Positions 53,264-63,863 of a stretch of DNA of 64,000 bases are shown here, in pieces. Origin of the DNA: Meconema thalassinum (taxonomy: Eukaryota; Arthropoda; Insecta; Orthoptera; Tettigoniidae); the NCBI GenBank assembly GCA_946902985.2, contig OX336389.2:1015653441-1015717440 (forward strand), given 5' to 3'. Positions within the stretch are counted from its first letter, which is position 1. Every line of letters starts with the position of its first letter. The translations under genes and the position numbers were made by a program. A model generated the notes under the pieces. The model saw only the letters and a program-made list of their open reading frames with translations, ran no database searches and was not told the origin of the DNA.

Positions 53264-54848
53264 ATTGCTGTTAAAAACAGTGGTTTTACAGTTAATTAAT
53301 TAATGTTGATTCATTTACAGGTTTTTGACTTTGTGGTCATGTGTACGTGTGGTGTTGGCTCAGTTCTGCCGCACAAGGCAGAATTAAATTCCTTGTCAGA
53401 GCCAGGAATCAAACCTAGACCTTTAAGGTGACAGCCAAAAACTCTAGTTACTATGCCACAAGGTGGATTGCACCAACAAAATGAAATAGCTGTACATCAC
53501 TCATTCCGATAAGCCAATGTTAATTACCATAATTCTTCAGATAAAGTAAGTCATGGTGTACACAATTACCATTTTAACTTTTGCAAAATATACAAATGCA
53601 GCATTTTTTTTAATAAACCTGGTATTTGGTGACTTTCTGTAATATTGGAACGGTACAGTAGGGGACATGGTATGAAATGAAGAAGGGAATAATAAGGGTT
53701 TCTTTATTGGGGCATTATATTCTTTCTTGCATGTTTGACAATTTCCACACACAATGCTGCACTGTACTGATGAAATTAATGGCTCGAGAGTAACCTTGAG
53801 ATACCTTTTTTTAATACTTTCAATGCACAAGCAAAACTGGTCAGAATTTACAACAGGATTCCACTTGCAACTACATTGTAGGCCTATACAACATATCACT
53901 CTTTTCATAACTTTCTTATTACAGGAACTACTGGCCCGTCTCCTTTGCAAATGCCGCCATAGCAAACCATTTTCCAGCCCAAAATCTAGGATTTGCTCTC
54001 TGATGCCAGTGAGTTTCTTCAAATAAAATATCAAGAAAGATAGGTCATATAATAATCACCGACCATTTTGTAGGCCTATCTCAAAAGTTTTAAGTACCAG
54101 TTACACGTGTATCTAGCATTTCAGTCATCTCCGACATTTAAGGACAGATGAGCTACTTGTTACGTTCCTTAAAACCACATCTTAAACAAAACCTAACGCA
54201 TCTCAATCAGGTACAGTATCACAATATAAAATGGTTCTAAACAGTGGCATCGAAGCTTACTAAACTAAATCAAACACCACTAAAAAAGTGTCATACATAA
54301 TATCTATAGTATATATAGCAGCAAATACTTTAAAGTGATCAGTTTTATTGAAACCGTAACTGAACAATACCATACATAACCTCCATGATCGAATTTCTTT
54401 GTCAGAAAAAATATCGCTACTGATTCATTAGATACAGTATGCTCAAGTGCAGTCTAATCATAAATTGCATTTCCATCGAAAGTATAATTAATTTACACGG
54501 TAAAATATCACAGAAGGCTTCCTCGCCAAAATTTTATTCCACAGTAGCCTACATCATTGTGGAAAACAATGAACCGTCACAAGTTTAATTCCGTGACTTA
54601 ATGCAGTTTATAGATTGCTATAAATGCCAGTCTCTATCACCGTTTCCATCCTGGAAAAATTTGCGAATGGTTTATTGCTTCCAGATTGCATCACATCGTC
54701 AAACATTATTTACCGCGCCATATTTGATTTTATAAAGCAGCTTCCGGTTACATTACCGACCACGGAGAAAAAAGCTTTGGTTGTTCACCACTGACGCATG
54801 CGCACTGGAGCAAGACCTTCCGCTCGCTAGACGCGTCTGCTTACTGGT
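53236..54848 (-). repeat. core repeat X2 (inverted copy)
   Basis: Inverted counterpart of X1 (15251-15407 plus 23924-25540). It is free of the LINE, element A, and the 24581 SINE, and so preserves their empty sites. It includes the old SINE (about 53320-53480) shared by both copies. Confidence 0.88.
53537..54034 (-). pseudogene. Cys-rich ORF of core repeat, longer copy
   Basis: A 165-codon frame starting YLKKLTGIREQILDFGLEN, then WRHLQRRRASSSCNKKVMKR, ICCIGLQCSCKW, SDQFCLCIESIKKRYLKVT and QCSIVCGNCQTCKKEYNAP. The other copy (24789-25055) has the same frame with a replaced segment and an early stop. The unrecognised protein has eight or more cysteines in about 70 residues, suggesting metal binding or disulphides. 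It is open longer than expected in such AT-rich DNA. I cannot name a family. Confidence 0.45.
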
Positions 54849-55038
54849 GACGTTACACGGAGGAAAAAGGAAGCTTGTAGTTCAACGTGACCGTTAATCT
54901 TGAGAGTCACACGGAGGTATCATGTGTCGCCATGAGGTAGTTGGCTTGCAATAGTAGAATGCATAGATGCTGAAAATCGCGCGTCTAGCTAGAATACCGT
55001 TCCATATTTGATTTGTTTTATCGTGCCTTGTGGTTAAC
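54849..55038. other. short stretch with shared repeat motif
   Basis: Contains gtagttcaacgtgaccgttaat then cacggaggtatc, similar to the SINE 3' end at 34990-35060; otherwise nothing is recognised. Confidence 0.4.
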
Positions 55039-55200
55039 CATGAGTGAAAGCAGTAAATACAAAGTTAATTGTGCTTTCGCACAGTGCACTAATTCGGGGG
55101 GGGGGGGGCAATACCGTCGGCACTGGTGTTATATATCACAGGTTTCAAAGAAGAGAGGAGCTATGAACAAGATTTGAAAAATAAACTGTTGGAATTACCA
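55039..55200 (+). pseudogene. THAP-domain N-terminus fragment
   Basis: The frame MSESSKYKVNCAFAQCTNSG has the C-x4-C start of a THAP zinc-binding DNA-recognition domain. After a G-run, likely slipped, another frame gives GTGVIYHRFQ, matching the G-x-x-x-HRFP element of THAP domains. The frame then breaks, and the distal C-x2-H pair is not found. THAP domains are the DNA-binding module of P-type transposases and derived host proteins; which of these this was cannot be told. Confidence 0.5.
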
Positions 55201-55263
55201 CAAAGAAAAATATTGCGTGAGGATGCCTTACCGTCTATTACAGTTCCCGGCTCAAGCAACAGC

Positions 55264-55316
55264 GGAGCCGATAACCCAGATGCTCGGCCCCTTAAAACAT
55301 ATTATCATCATCATTA
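55264..55316 (+). mobile_element. 53-bp micro-retroposon (family i)
   Basis: TSD tcaagcaacagc at 55252-55263 and 55317-55328. The insert reads ggagccgataacccagatgc then tcggccccttaaaacatatt, with a tail of ATC repeats. Confidence 0.93.
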
Positions 55317-55329
55317 TCAAGCAACAGCC

Positions 55330-56035
55330 CAAGCACCTTCGCGGACCAAATTGCAGAACGGGTATTTGTTTAATCGTAGAATGCTAACATTATTCAATTG
55401 ATGCTTAATACTAATAATATGTTGAATTTACGTACATTACGAACTTTATGCTAAGGCACCAATTAGTTAAATGGTTGAAATTAATATATATTTCGTATGT
55501 AACACTATTTATATACACTGAATCCTTTGTGGTCTTTGAAGTTTAATACGCTAAGTTCCATCTTAAATACAAGAAATGCAGAAGTCGTTTACTTTGACGT
55601 AAATAGCAGTACGTAATCTTTCCAGCCTCTTATACTGTCTGGTTTTTATGAGGTTGTTTTGATAATCCCTCTGAAGTTATGTGACATATCTACATCAAAT
55701 TCCCCACCTCTTTGTTATTACCATGGAGAAACCAATATGTTGTTAAATTCAAGGATAGTTTACAGGCAATTCCTTGCCCCATGATTATGCCTCTAGAAAT
55801 GATTGGCATTAATAACAAAAGCATTGACATCACCACCATAGACCAGCAGAGGCACTGCTGGAAGATGGCAGGGAGGGGATGGATATAGAGGGAATTCTAA
55901 GCAGTTAAATTATTCATACACGTAAATTTTACGTATGTTAGTATTGTAGGGTTAATTATTGTGTGTACGAGTAATTTTATTTGGTTCAATAAATAGGTTT
56001 ATCGGTATTGGAAGGAATCTACTAGCTCAAAGGAA
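55330..56035. other. AT-rich stretch, no gene seen
   Basis: No ORF, TIR or SINE head is recognised between the THAP fragment and the 7.85 kb element. Confidence 0.5.
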
Positions 56036-56043
56036 GCTACAGT

Positions 56044-56074
56044 CAACACCACCTAGAGAGAAAGCCTTGCGATA
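56044..56074 (+). repeat. left TIR, 31 bp
   Basis: Exact inverted match to 63864-63894. No mismatch over 31 bp; similarity fades inward within about 10 bp. Confidence 0.97.
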
Positions 56075-56257
56075 TGGAATTGACGTGTGAGTGACGTCAC
56101 GGAGGACCGGCCATTGAAAATTGAGACAAAACATTCGAGTTATGGAGGTTATGGTGTCGTTTCCGCATGTTGTGTTTCGTGTTTACAGTTTCAGGTACTG
56201 ATTTTCTGCGAATTCCTACCCGGTTATACTTAATGGTTATCAGCGTAGTGTAAAATT

Positions 56258-56607
56258 ATGCCTTATAAGTGCAGTGCACCAAATTGTATATGCAATTATG
56301 CCAATGGACCGAAAGTAAACGTTTTCTCTTTCCCTAATGATGAAGGTAGAGACGAAATGGATTCGAGCCATTCACCGCAAGGATTCCTACGAAATATTCC
56401 ATGGTACGTGTTACATCTATTATGCTCCAATTCTCACAAGTTTAGTATAATGGGAGGAAGGAACCTTGTAACAAGTCTCTTTTCTTGTAGGTGTGTGGGC
56501 TCCATTTCAAGCCACATAAGATTGAATGGAGCACTAGTATGTATGATGAAAAGAATGCAAAGCTAGTTACTGCACCGTTGTATAAATCGAGACTTATTAA
56601 ATGTTAG
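56258..56607 (+). pseudogene. THAP-domain gene with one intron, frameshifted
   Basis: Exon 1 starts MPYKCSAPNCICNYANGPKV and continues NVFSFPNDEG. One base out of frame it then reads TKWIRAIHRKDSYEIFH, the alpha-helical part of a THAP domain. A GTACGT donor at 56404 and a pyrimidine-rich ttttcttgtag acceptor at 56490 bracket an 87-bp intron. Exon 2 (56491-56607) reads VCGLHFKPHKIEW and supplies the C-x2-H pair that completes the C2CH zinc site. It ends YKSRLIKC and stop. The frameshift, and an intron phase that does not fit exactly, suggest decay. The start is the only ATG giving the canonical CxxxxC. It likely was the N-terminus of the element's transposase. Confidence 0.7.
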
Positions 56608-57469
56608 TAAGCAGATAGTCCTACCTTTAAATTTTAGCATAGGCTAGCTCCTCTGTTCGAAAATTCATTTAGATGTAGAAATCAGAATATTCTAACCTAA
56701 ATTATGTGCTACAGGCTACTGTCATAGGTTAGGTTTATTTGTTTTATGGGGGCTATCAATTTCAAGTGGGAGGTGTAAGTGGATAGTATCTCATTTCTAT
56801 TGGAGTTTAAATTGCAAGAACTGCTCGAGGTTAGAGACCGATAACCTGTAGCAGGTCCTGATTAATCTATTTTTTATCTATTGCAGTAATCTCATTCATT
56901 AGATTTCTTATTGGGATGGGGAAAGTGGTGTGTGTGAGTCAGGTTGGTGATTGAATACATTTAGAATAAGTACCGGTAGTGTAATTAATGTAATGCAAGG
57001 TGATCAAATGATTGTATCGCAACTTAAACGCCTTAGGAGTCCTCTTCAGGAACCAATAACGACCACCTCGCCTCATAGTTTTTAACAACAATTATACATC
57101 CGCCTTAGTCAATACATAAACGAAAGAAAATATAAGTTAATTAGTTTTTCTCCTGGTACATGTTTCAGGGATTAATTGCTTTTATCCCCTTCATCAGCCA
57201 ATATTAATACCTGAAGAAAATTATAAAATAGCATAGCACTCAAAAAAATAAATGGCTATTAGACTTAATATGGTGCACCATATAAGTAGGCCTAGGTCAC
57301 AGAAAAATATTTTAAAGCATAGAGCAAAACTTTAAAAAAAATGAGACGGTGATGATATTCAGCCATCAAACACAAGCTAACATATACGTAGAGAACCAGT
57401 GGACAGTTCATTCACATATCCGCTCCAAAACACAAGTCAACTTGACTTGGCTAGATAGGTGGAAAACAA
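56608..57469. other. interior of the P-like element, no gene recognised
   Basis: AT-rich. It contains a repeated short motif with ggtacatgtttcagggatt and cttcatcagcc (57155-57205; compare 34310 and 36205). Decayed downstream exons of the THAP gene may lie here but I cannot show them. Confidence 0.4.
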
Positions 57470-57869
57470 TCGACGGTAACAGTGAATGAAGGTAGAACGC
57501 GCGATAAAACTCTCCACAATACTTGAATTAGCCAAAATACCTTATGAAACGCTGGGAAATAAACCAGGGAACGATGTTTTAGTAGATATTCCCTCCTCCG
57601 ATGTCTGTGACCCACCCAGCCATCCCAAATAGGTACATGTCTTACATAGCGAAAATTGCAGCTGTCAGCGCCATTATTCTCATCGATCGTTATCAAAACA
57701 GTACCATGACAGTACTGCCAACCTCGCGCTTACGGTAGTATGAAAAACAAAGAAGGGCCCAATTCAGTCGCTAGTGCGCATCATTCGTGCGCACCACTCA
57801 ATTCATAGATAGTGCGCCCAATTGAATTGTTTATTGATCATGGATTGTGGAAATTGCCTCCCAAAGGCC

Positions 57870-58225
57870 GCACCTGCCCCCGACCTTCTAACCTTCGTTT
57901 TGTCCAATCCAATGGTTTTTGACAATGGTTACAGCCTAACGCGCCCAGATCAATGGTTTTGAGTCCACCGTGCCCTGCCAGCTGCGCGCGGCCACACCTA
58001 CCCCCGACCTTCTAACCTTCGTTTTGTCCAATCAAATGGTCTTTGACAATGGTTACAGCCTAGCTTGCCGAGATCAATCAGTTTTGAGTCATTCGTGCCC
58101 CGCCAGCTGCGCGCGGTCACACCTACCCCCGACCTTCTAATCTTCGTTTTGTCCAATCCAATGGTTTTTGACAATGATTACAGCCTAACGCGCCCAGATC
58201 AATGAGTTTTGAGTCAACCGTGACA
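57870..58225. repeat. three tandem ~118-bp subrepeats, left arm
   Basis: Each unit has cccccgaccttctaaycttc, gttttgtccaatcmaatggt, then gacaatgrttacagcctarc and gatcaat. Sequence between units carries gccagctgcgcgcgg. Confidence 0.93.
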
Positions 58226-58333
58226 CTACATCAGTGGTTATTGCTCGTATGTTTTTTTTAAGTGAACTGTTTAGTCGGTGGTTGGCACACACTTGAACAC
58301 TTTTACCAACCATGTTCAATAATATGTACTTAC

Positions 58334-58421
58334 AGTGCTCATAGTCGATGATGAAAATGTCCTCCCTCTCTTGTAACACACGCCTGACATCTTCTGATGA
58401 AAGAATGGACAACAATCTCAT
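58334..58421 (-). other. candidate 88-nt internal exon, unrecognised
   Basis: On the minus strand an acceptor tttttag immediately precedes ATGAGATTG, and the segment ends at CACT followed by gtaagta, a strong donor. The frame reads MRLLSILSSEDVRRVLQERE then DIFIIDYEH, balanced and protein-like. It sits in the unique interior of the foldback element. It might be a captured host exon or part of a transposase; no neighbour exon was found. Confidence 0.3.
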
Positions 58422-59041
58422 CTAAAAAGATGGTATATGGGCTTTTACGGCCAGTGAATTAAAACTCAGCAATTCTTCTAGGTTTGTGCCGTGTCTTGTG
58501 TGGTGTTTCGCCAAGGACACCAAGCTGGCTCATCAGCAGGCTCTTGGTGTCCCCGTTCTGTAAGAACACAGCGTTGTCTGTTAAAATGCTTATTATTTAC
58601 AGAGCCTGTTTTTTAATCGTTTAGCGAGCCTCCTAATTGTACTGGCATTAGGCACAGGTCTTCCTGGAAACTTGATTCGAAATTTTCATCCTGTTTCACA
58701 ACAAGACTTTCTGCTTTTCATTTACGAATTATGGATATACACACTTTCGTGCAATGTGAATTGGTGTCTAGGCATGACCAACAATCACAGTAATCACAAT
58801 ACTAACGTCTAAACTTTGCAGACACACATCCATATGAATGACAAAACATGTGTGAACTAACGACATGAGTCAGCGGAGCGGGGTATTGCGAGGTCCACTC
58901 GCTCCGCACCTGACCAGCCAAATGACGCCACAGTTTGTCGCGATTTTCGGGGCGCACCAAGATAATGACCATGTAGTTCAATTAATGTTGTGTTACTTGA
59001 TCCAATTCTGTGCATGGCTAATTACTAATCTATAAGTATAG

Positions 59042-59722
59042 CAGTGGCGACTGGCGGATAATTGTTATGGGTTTTGTCCTTTTTCATTGGGGGGGGGGGG
59101 GGGGGAAGACTGCTTGATATCAAAGAAAACTGTATTCAATTGCGCGGTAAAATGGATGTACCTCATTCATCCCGATTGCCGCAGTTCAGAGAACATCACA
59201 TTGTCACTGAATCACCGGATTAAATAGTTAGGCTACATGAAAACCTTTACAAGAACAAAACAACATAAGTTATAATAAGAGTGCGAGAAAAAACCGTGAG
59301 TGTCACAAGCATGCGCAACATTGCAAGACATGAGTTAGTATCGGCAGTTGACGGAGCATCTCAGATGTCTCCATCCACTCCTCGGCTCCCTTGTTGCAAT
59401 CAGCGGACAACGACCAGCCGAGTTAACTGTTGGGTTAGGACCTACTCGGTCTAGCATCTCAGCCATACCCTTCACTATTGAGATATGGTCGGTGCTCGGG
59501 CCTGGTTCCTAGCCGGTTGGCGCGTTTTGCTTTCTCAGACATTTCACAGTAACTTTCTATAAGATTTCCTGAATTTATTAAAGAACAGAATTATGAAATC
59601 CTATACATATAAAAGGAAACGTACAGCTTTTATTACTAAAAATATTATTACGGTATTAATTGTTTTTCTTGAATTAATCTGGTCGTTGTGCAATACTGCA
59701 ACCTTATTACTGACCACCACTG
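59042..59722. mobile_element. 681-bp hAT MITE
   Basis: The TIRs are CAGTGGCGACTGGCGG on the left and, reversed, CAGTGGTGGTCAG on the right. Perfect 8-bp TSD aagtatag at 59034-59041 and 59723-59730. A G-run (about 59090-59105) lies inside. No ORF. Confidence 0.9.
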
Positions 59723-60204
59723 AAGTATAGGAAGGATGTTGCACTGAACAAATTTTTATTTGTACAGATTTTTAACAATGGACTGAATGAAGTCTTGCAA
59801 GTTTCTTTAAGAATTTTACACCTATTTTCATTGGAAAACGTTAATGTAGGCCTATTTTAAAAGTTTTAATCTAATGTAGTATGATACGTGAATGAAAATC
59901 CACATGATACGTGCTAGAGAGTATTTTTAGAAAGTGTTCGCATAAGGACTGTTGAAGGTGCATATGCCGAAAAATTTATCCACCCTATAAATAATATAAT
60001 ATTAATTCTAAATGAAAGTAGAACGCGGTTTATACACTTGCATCAGCATTGAAATGAGGAAACCTGGTCAATACTGCACCTCATATAAGTTAGGCAATGT
60101 GCTTAAGTACATAAATATGTGTTTTTATTTATTGCTCTTTTTTTTATAAACGGTTGCTATGTTCTGACAGTGCTTGCGTCTCGTTGAACTGTCAACAAGG
60201 CGTA

Positions 60205-60440
60205 CCCGAGCGGCACACACTGTTGATTTTTAAAAAATCATCGGGACGTGTTTGCTGTAACCATTGTAAAAAACCATTGATCTGGATGCGTTAGGCTATA
60301 ACCATTGTCAAAAACCATTGGATTAGACAAAAGGAAGGTTAGAATGGTCGGGTGTAGGTTCGGCCTAGGCGCGTGCAGCTATCGGGGCACGGTCGATATA
60401 AAACCAATTGATCTGGGTGAGTTAGGCTGTAAACATTTTC
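60205..60440. repeat. subrepeats of right arm 1
   Basis: Two to three units of the ~118-bp repeat in inverted orientation relative to 57870-58225: taaccattgtcaaaaaccat, tggattagacaaaaggaagg. Confidence 0.85.
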
Positions 60441-60677
60441 AAAAACACAGTTATGCAGGGGGAAAAACCAAATATTTATCACAGTTGATCATAGAACCGT
60501 CGATTGAAATTACAGATCGTTATGAGCCGATTTCCGCAATCCATGGTGAAGAAACGATTCGATTCAGTGCACGATGTAATGAACTGAGTGGTGCGCACGA
60601 ATGATGTGCACTAGAGACAACTGGGCGCTTCTTTGCTTTTCATTGTACTATAAGGGCGAGGTTGGCAGAACTGTCAT

Positions 60678-61331
60678 TTATTTATTGATTGGTGCCTTTA
60701 TTGTGGTGAAGTTAGGGCTCTAGACCCTCTCTTACACTTAACCACACACAGTGCAACTTACATGAATACTCAAATATGATATACTTAACCTACCAAACTT
60801 AAATACTAGGAAAACTTAAATACTAGAATTAAATTAAATTAAATTTGTGACTGCGTGATATTAACTAAGCTATACAATTTAAATGACCTACATTTTTAAC
60901 AAAATAATACTATGGTCATTCACTCACACATTCATACACAAATTGTTCTAGTTGGCCTACGGATTCAAGAGGAAATCTTTACGTGCACGTTTTGAAAGTT
61001 GTTAGGGATGTACAATTTCTAACGTCACGAGGACAATTATTCCAAATTCTAGTTCCCGACATGAGGAAAGAGTTACTGAAGGCAGATGAATGATGTAGAG
61101 GAATTGCAATTATAGATCCAGATCGTGTGTGACGATCATGAAAGGAAGAAAGAAAACTAAAATTACAAGAGAGATAGTGAGGTGTACTTTCATTGAGAAG
61201 TCGATAGATGAGGGTACATATGTGCAGGTTTATTTGTTGTTCTACTTTTAGCCGGGAAAGTAAATCATAAAAAGGAGACACGTGTGAGGAAAATTTAAAG
61301 GAGAAAATAAACCTAATGCAGGAATTTAAAG
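60678..61331 (-). mobile_element. CR1/L2-like LINE 3' fragment
   Basis: Inserted in right arm 1, interrupting ggcagaactgt / tgttttgatgacg, which is continuous in the left arm. On the minus strand it encodes the reverse-transcriptase C-terminus: NRALNSCIRFIFSFKFSSHV, RLKVEQQINLHICTLIYRLL, then GTRIWNNCPRDVRNCTSLTTFK, the usual CR1/L2 ending. No clear TSD. Only the last approximately 130 codons are present. Confidence 0.78.
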
Positions 61332-61819
61332 CTCTGTTTTGATGACGATTGATTTGAACAATAGCGCTGACAGCAGTAATTTTCGCCATATAAGTCGTGG
61401 ATCTATTTGGGATGGCTGGGTGGATCACAGACACTGGAGGAAGAAATATCTACTATAACATCGCTCCCTGATTTATTTCTCATCGTTTCATAAGGTATTT
61501 TGGCTGATTCATGTATTGTAGAGAATTTCATCGTTCGTTCTATCTTCATTCAGAGCTACCGTTGATTTCAATTTGAATCGTCACTACTGAACCTCATATG
61601 CGTGCTCAAGTTTGTAAATATGTGTTTTTATTTATTGCTACTGTATTTTAAAAACGGCTGCCATGTTTCGACAGCGCTTGCATCTCGTTCAACTGTCATC
61701 AAGGCTAACTCTAGCGGCACGCACCGGGGTGCACATATTGTTCCCAACGTGTGAGATCTAAAATCACTGTTGATAAAAAGAAGTGGGATACAATATCACT
61801 GTTGATCAAAACAAAATCA

Positions 61820-62215
61820 TCGGGACGCGTTAGGCTGTAACCATTGTCGAAAAACATTGGATTGGAAAAAACGAAGGTTAGAGTGGTCGCGTGCAGCTAG
61901 CGGGGCACGGTTCACACAAAACCATTGATCTGGACGCGTTAGGCTATAACCATTGTCTTGAACCATTGGATTGGACAAAACGAAGGTTAGAAGGTAGGGT
62001 GTAGATGCGGCCTTGGCAGCGCGCGGTTTACACAAAACCATCGATCTGGACGCGTTAGGCTGTAACCATTGTCCAAACCATTGGATAGGACAAAACGAAG
62101 GTTAGAATGGTCGGGGATGGGTGCGGCCTTGGCCGAGCGCAGCCAGTGGGGTACGGTTGACAAAAAACCATTGATCTGGACGCATCAAAAACCATTGGAT
62201 TGGACAAATCGAAGG
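61820..62215. repeat. four tandem subrepeats, right arm 2
   Basis: Units contain gacgcgttaggctgtaacca, then attggattggacaaaacgaa and ggttaga, with variable GC-rich linkers. An isolated further unit lies at 62565-62615. Confidence 0.92.
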
Positions 62216-62488
62216 GTGTTGGTGCGGCATTGTACCATAAGGGCGAGGTTGGCAATACCGGTTTGATGATGATTGATGTGGACAATGGTGGCCACAGCTG
62301 GAATTTTGCCTATATAAGTCGTGATCCTTTTTCGGATGGCTGGGTGGGTCACAGACAGTGGAGGAGGAAACATATTTTAAAACATAATTCCCTGATTTAT
62401 TTCTCATAGTTTGATAAGGTATTTTGGCTAATTCATGTACTATAGAAAATGTTATCGCTCGTTCTACTTTCATTCAGTGCTACCAATA

Positions 62489-63130
62489 TAATAGGGAATA
62501 CAACAATTTTGTGTTGAAAAGTGGAAAGGATCTTTTGAAAAGGCTATATTTATTTAACTAGTGATAGGCTGTAACCATTGTCAAAAAACATTGGATTGGA
62601 CAAAACGAAGGTTAGAGTGGTCATTTTTTTTTTTTTACAAAACAGCACAGTTTGTGTAACGTAGAAAATATGAGAACAACATGTTTTTGCTGATGACTCA
62701 CTGACTCACTGTATTATGTTCAAAACAAACTGGGAATTAGCATGTTTTATGTATTGTCGGGTATGCCATGCTTGATATTATAAATATTGCAATATGAAAA
62801 CTACTCTAGGGTTACTCTATATCAAGTGTTTGTTACTAAATTATTACCACATCATCAAGCCCCTATATGAATCATCAACAACAACAAGTTTCCTCTTTTG
62901 TAAATGTTTTCATGGCTCATGACTTCTGCTCTGTTCCATTTCAGTGGGTAACCTTTTCTGTCATAGGCATGCCATTACTAGCCTGTTTTCTTATCACGGA
63001 TGAAAACTTTCTGTGGCTAGTTGTTGTTGTTTTGTTAGTGGGTTAGGACATCACTGTCATCAGCCATGTGTACTTGGATATGGGTAGAATTTGTATGTGT
63101 GTATTGTTATGCCAGAATTGGGAAGGTCAG
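62489..63130. other. right interior of the P-like element
   Basis: One isolated subrepeat unit (62565-62615) followed by a T-run, then AT-rich DNA without a recognisable gene. Confidence 0.45.
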
Positions 63131-63139
63131 GTACCGGTA

Positions 63140-63300
63140 TTGTAGTTTTAAGGGGAGGGACTACGAGGTCATCTGCCCTTGGGAAGGAGGTGACCATGGT
63201 CTTCTGCTAGGAACAATCCCAGCATTTACCTGGAGGAGAAAGGAGAAATCGAACCCACTTCTTCTCAGTTCAGTTTTAACTCATGAGGCTGAGTGAATTT
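63140..63300 (-). repeat. degenerate SINE, source type of family-ii micro-inserts
   Basis: On the minus strand: B-box-like agtgggttcgatttctcc, a middle with gaccatggtcacctcc, and the end gggcagatgacctcgtagtc then cctccccttaaaactacaat. That end is the same hairpin-plus-tail seen alone in 5216-5266, 42384-42429, 50045-50094 and 63332-63391. TSD not recognised. Confidence 0.7.
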
Positions 63301-63331
63301 CGTTTCACACTCAAATCAGAATTGTATTTTT

Positions 63332-63391
63332 AGGGGCAGATGACCTCGTAATTTCGCCCCTTAAAACAACAATAATCAACAATAACTAACT
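63332..63391 (+). mobile_element. 60-bp micro-retroposon (family ii)
   Basis: Imperfect 14-bp TSD agaattgtattttt / agaattatatttct at 63318-63331 and 63392-63405. The insert has aggggcagatgacctcgtaa then tttcgccccttaaaacaaca. Confidence 0.82.
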
Positions 63392-63863
63392 AGAATTATA
63401 TTTCTCGACAGAGATGGGAATCAAACCTAGACCTTTGGACAGATATGATTGACTATACTGTAGATATTAATTTCCGTTTTAACTGTTACAAATTAATTAG
63501 TTATTTGTTGTTGTGTAGTCGACATCTCACGTTAAAATGGGGTGAATATTTTTCAAGTTTTCTATTGAATTCTTCTATATATCGCATTTATTGAGACATC
63601 AGTGTTTTCGGTCAAGTTCACACTCGCAAGGTTCGAAATGCATACTTATCGATTATGATCGAAAACGTCGATTTATTAGCTAGAGTAATGTATCGATCGC
63701 ATCAACTTCTGACCATATGTTTCATTTATGGTTACGTTATTCGCGTCTGTAGAACGTAATTTGACACATAAACACTCAGTCGCGTTTCCTCACAGGTTGT
63801 TCATAGCAGCCGTGCTGGGTAGCGCGCTCGCTGACGGCCGGAAGGCTATGACGTCATAAATTG

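Larger units (their letters stand above)
57470..62488. mobile_element. foldback element with complex subrepeat arms
   Basis: The left arm (57470-58225) reads tgaatgaaggtagaacg, then gacccacccagccatcccaa, then ctgccaacctcgc, and ends in three tandem units of about 118 bp. The same order appears inverted on the right, once as 61562-60040 and again as 62488-61590, so the right arm is present twice. Subrepeat units contain ccattggattggacaaaacg and aaggttag. Nested later insertions are a hAT MITE (59042-59722) and a LINE fragment (60678-61331). Confidence 0.75.

Noticed and set aside
15251..54848. Assembly artefact as the cause of the inverted copies X1/P1 and X2/P2
   Set aside because: The copies differ by many substitutions and by whole insertions with their own TSDs, so they are real separate copies.
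62185..62473. Pro/His-rich ORFs across 61817-62473
   Set aside because: They are frames through the foldback subrepeats and differ between units.
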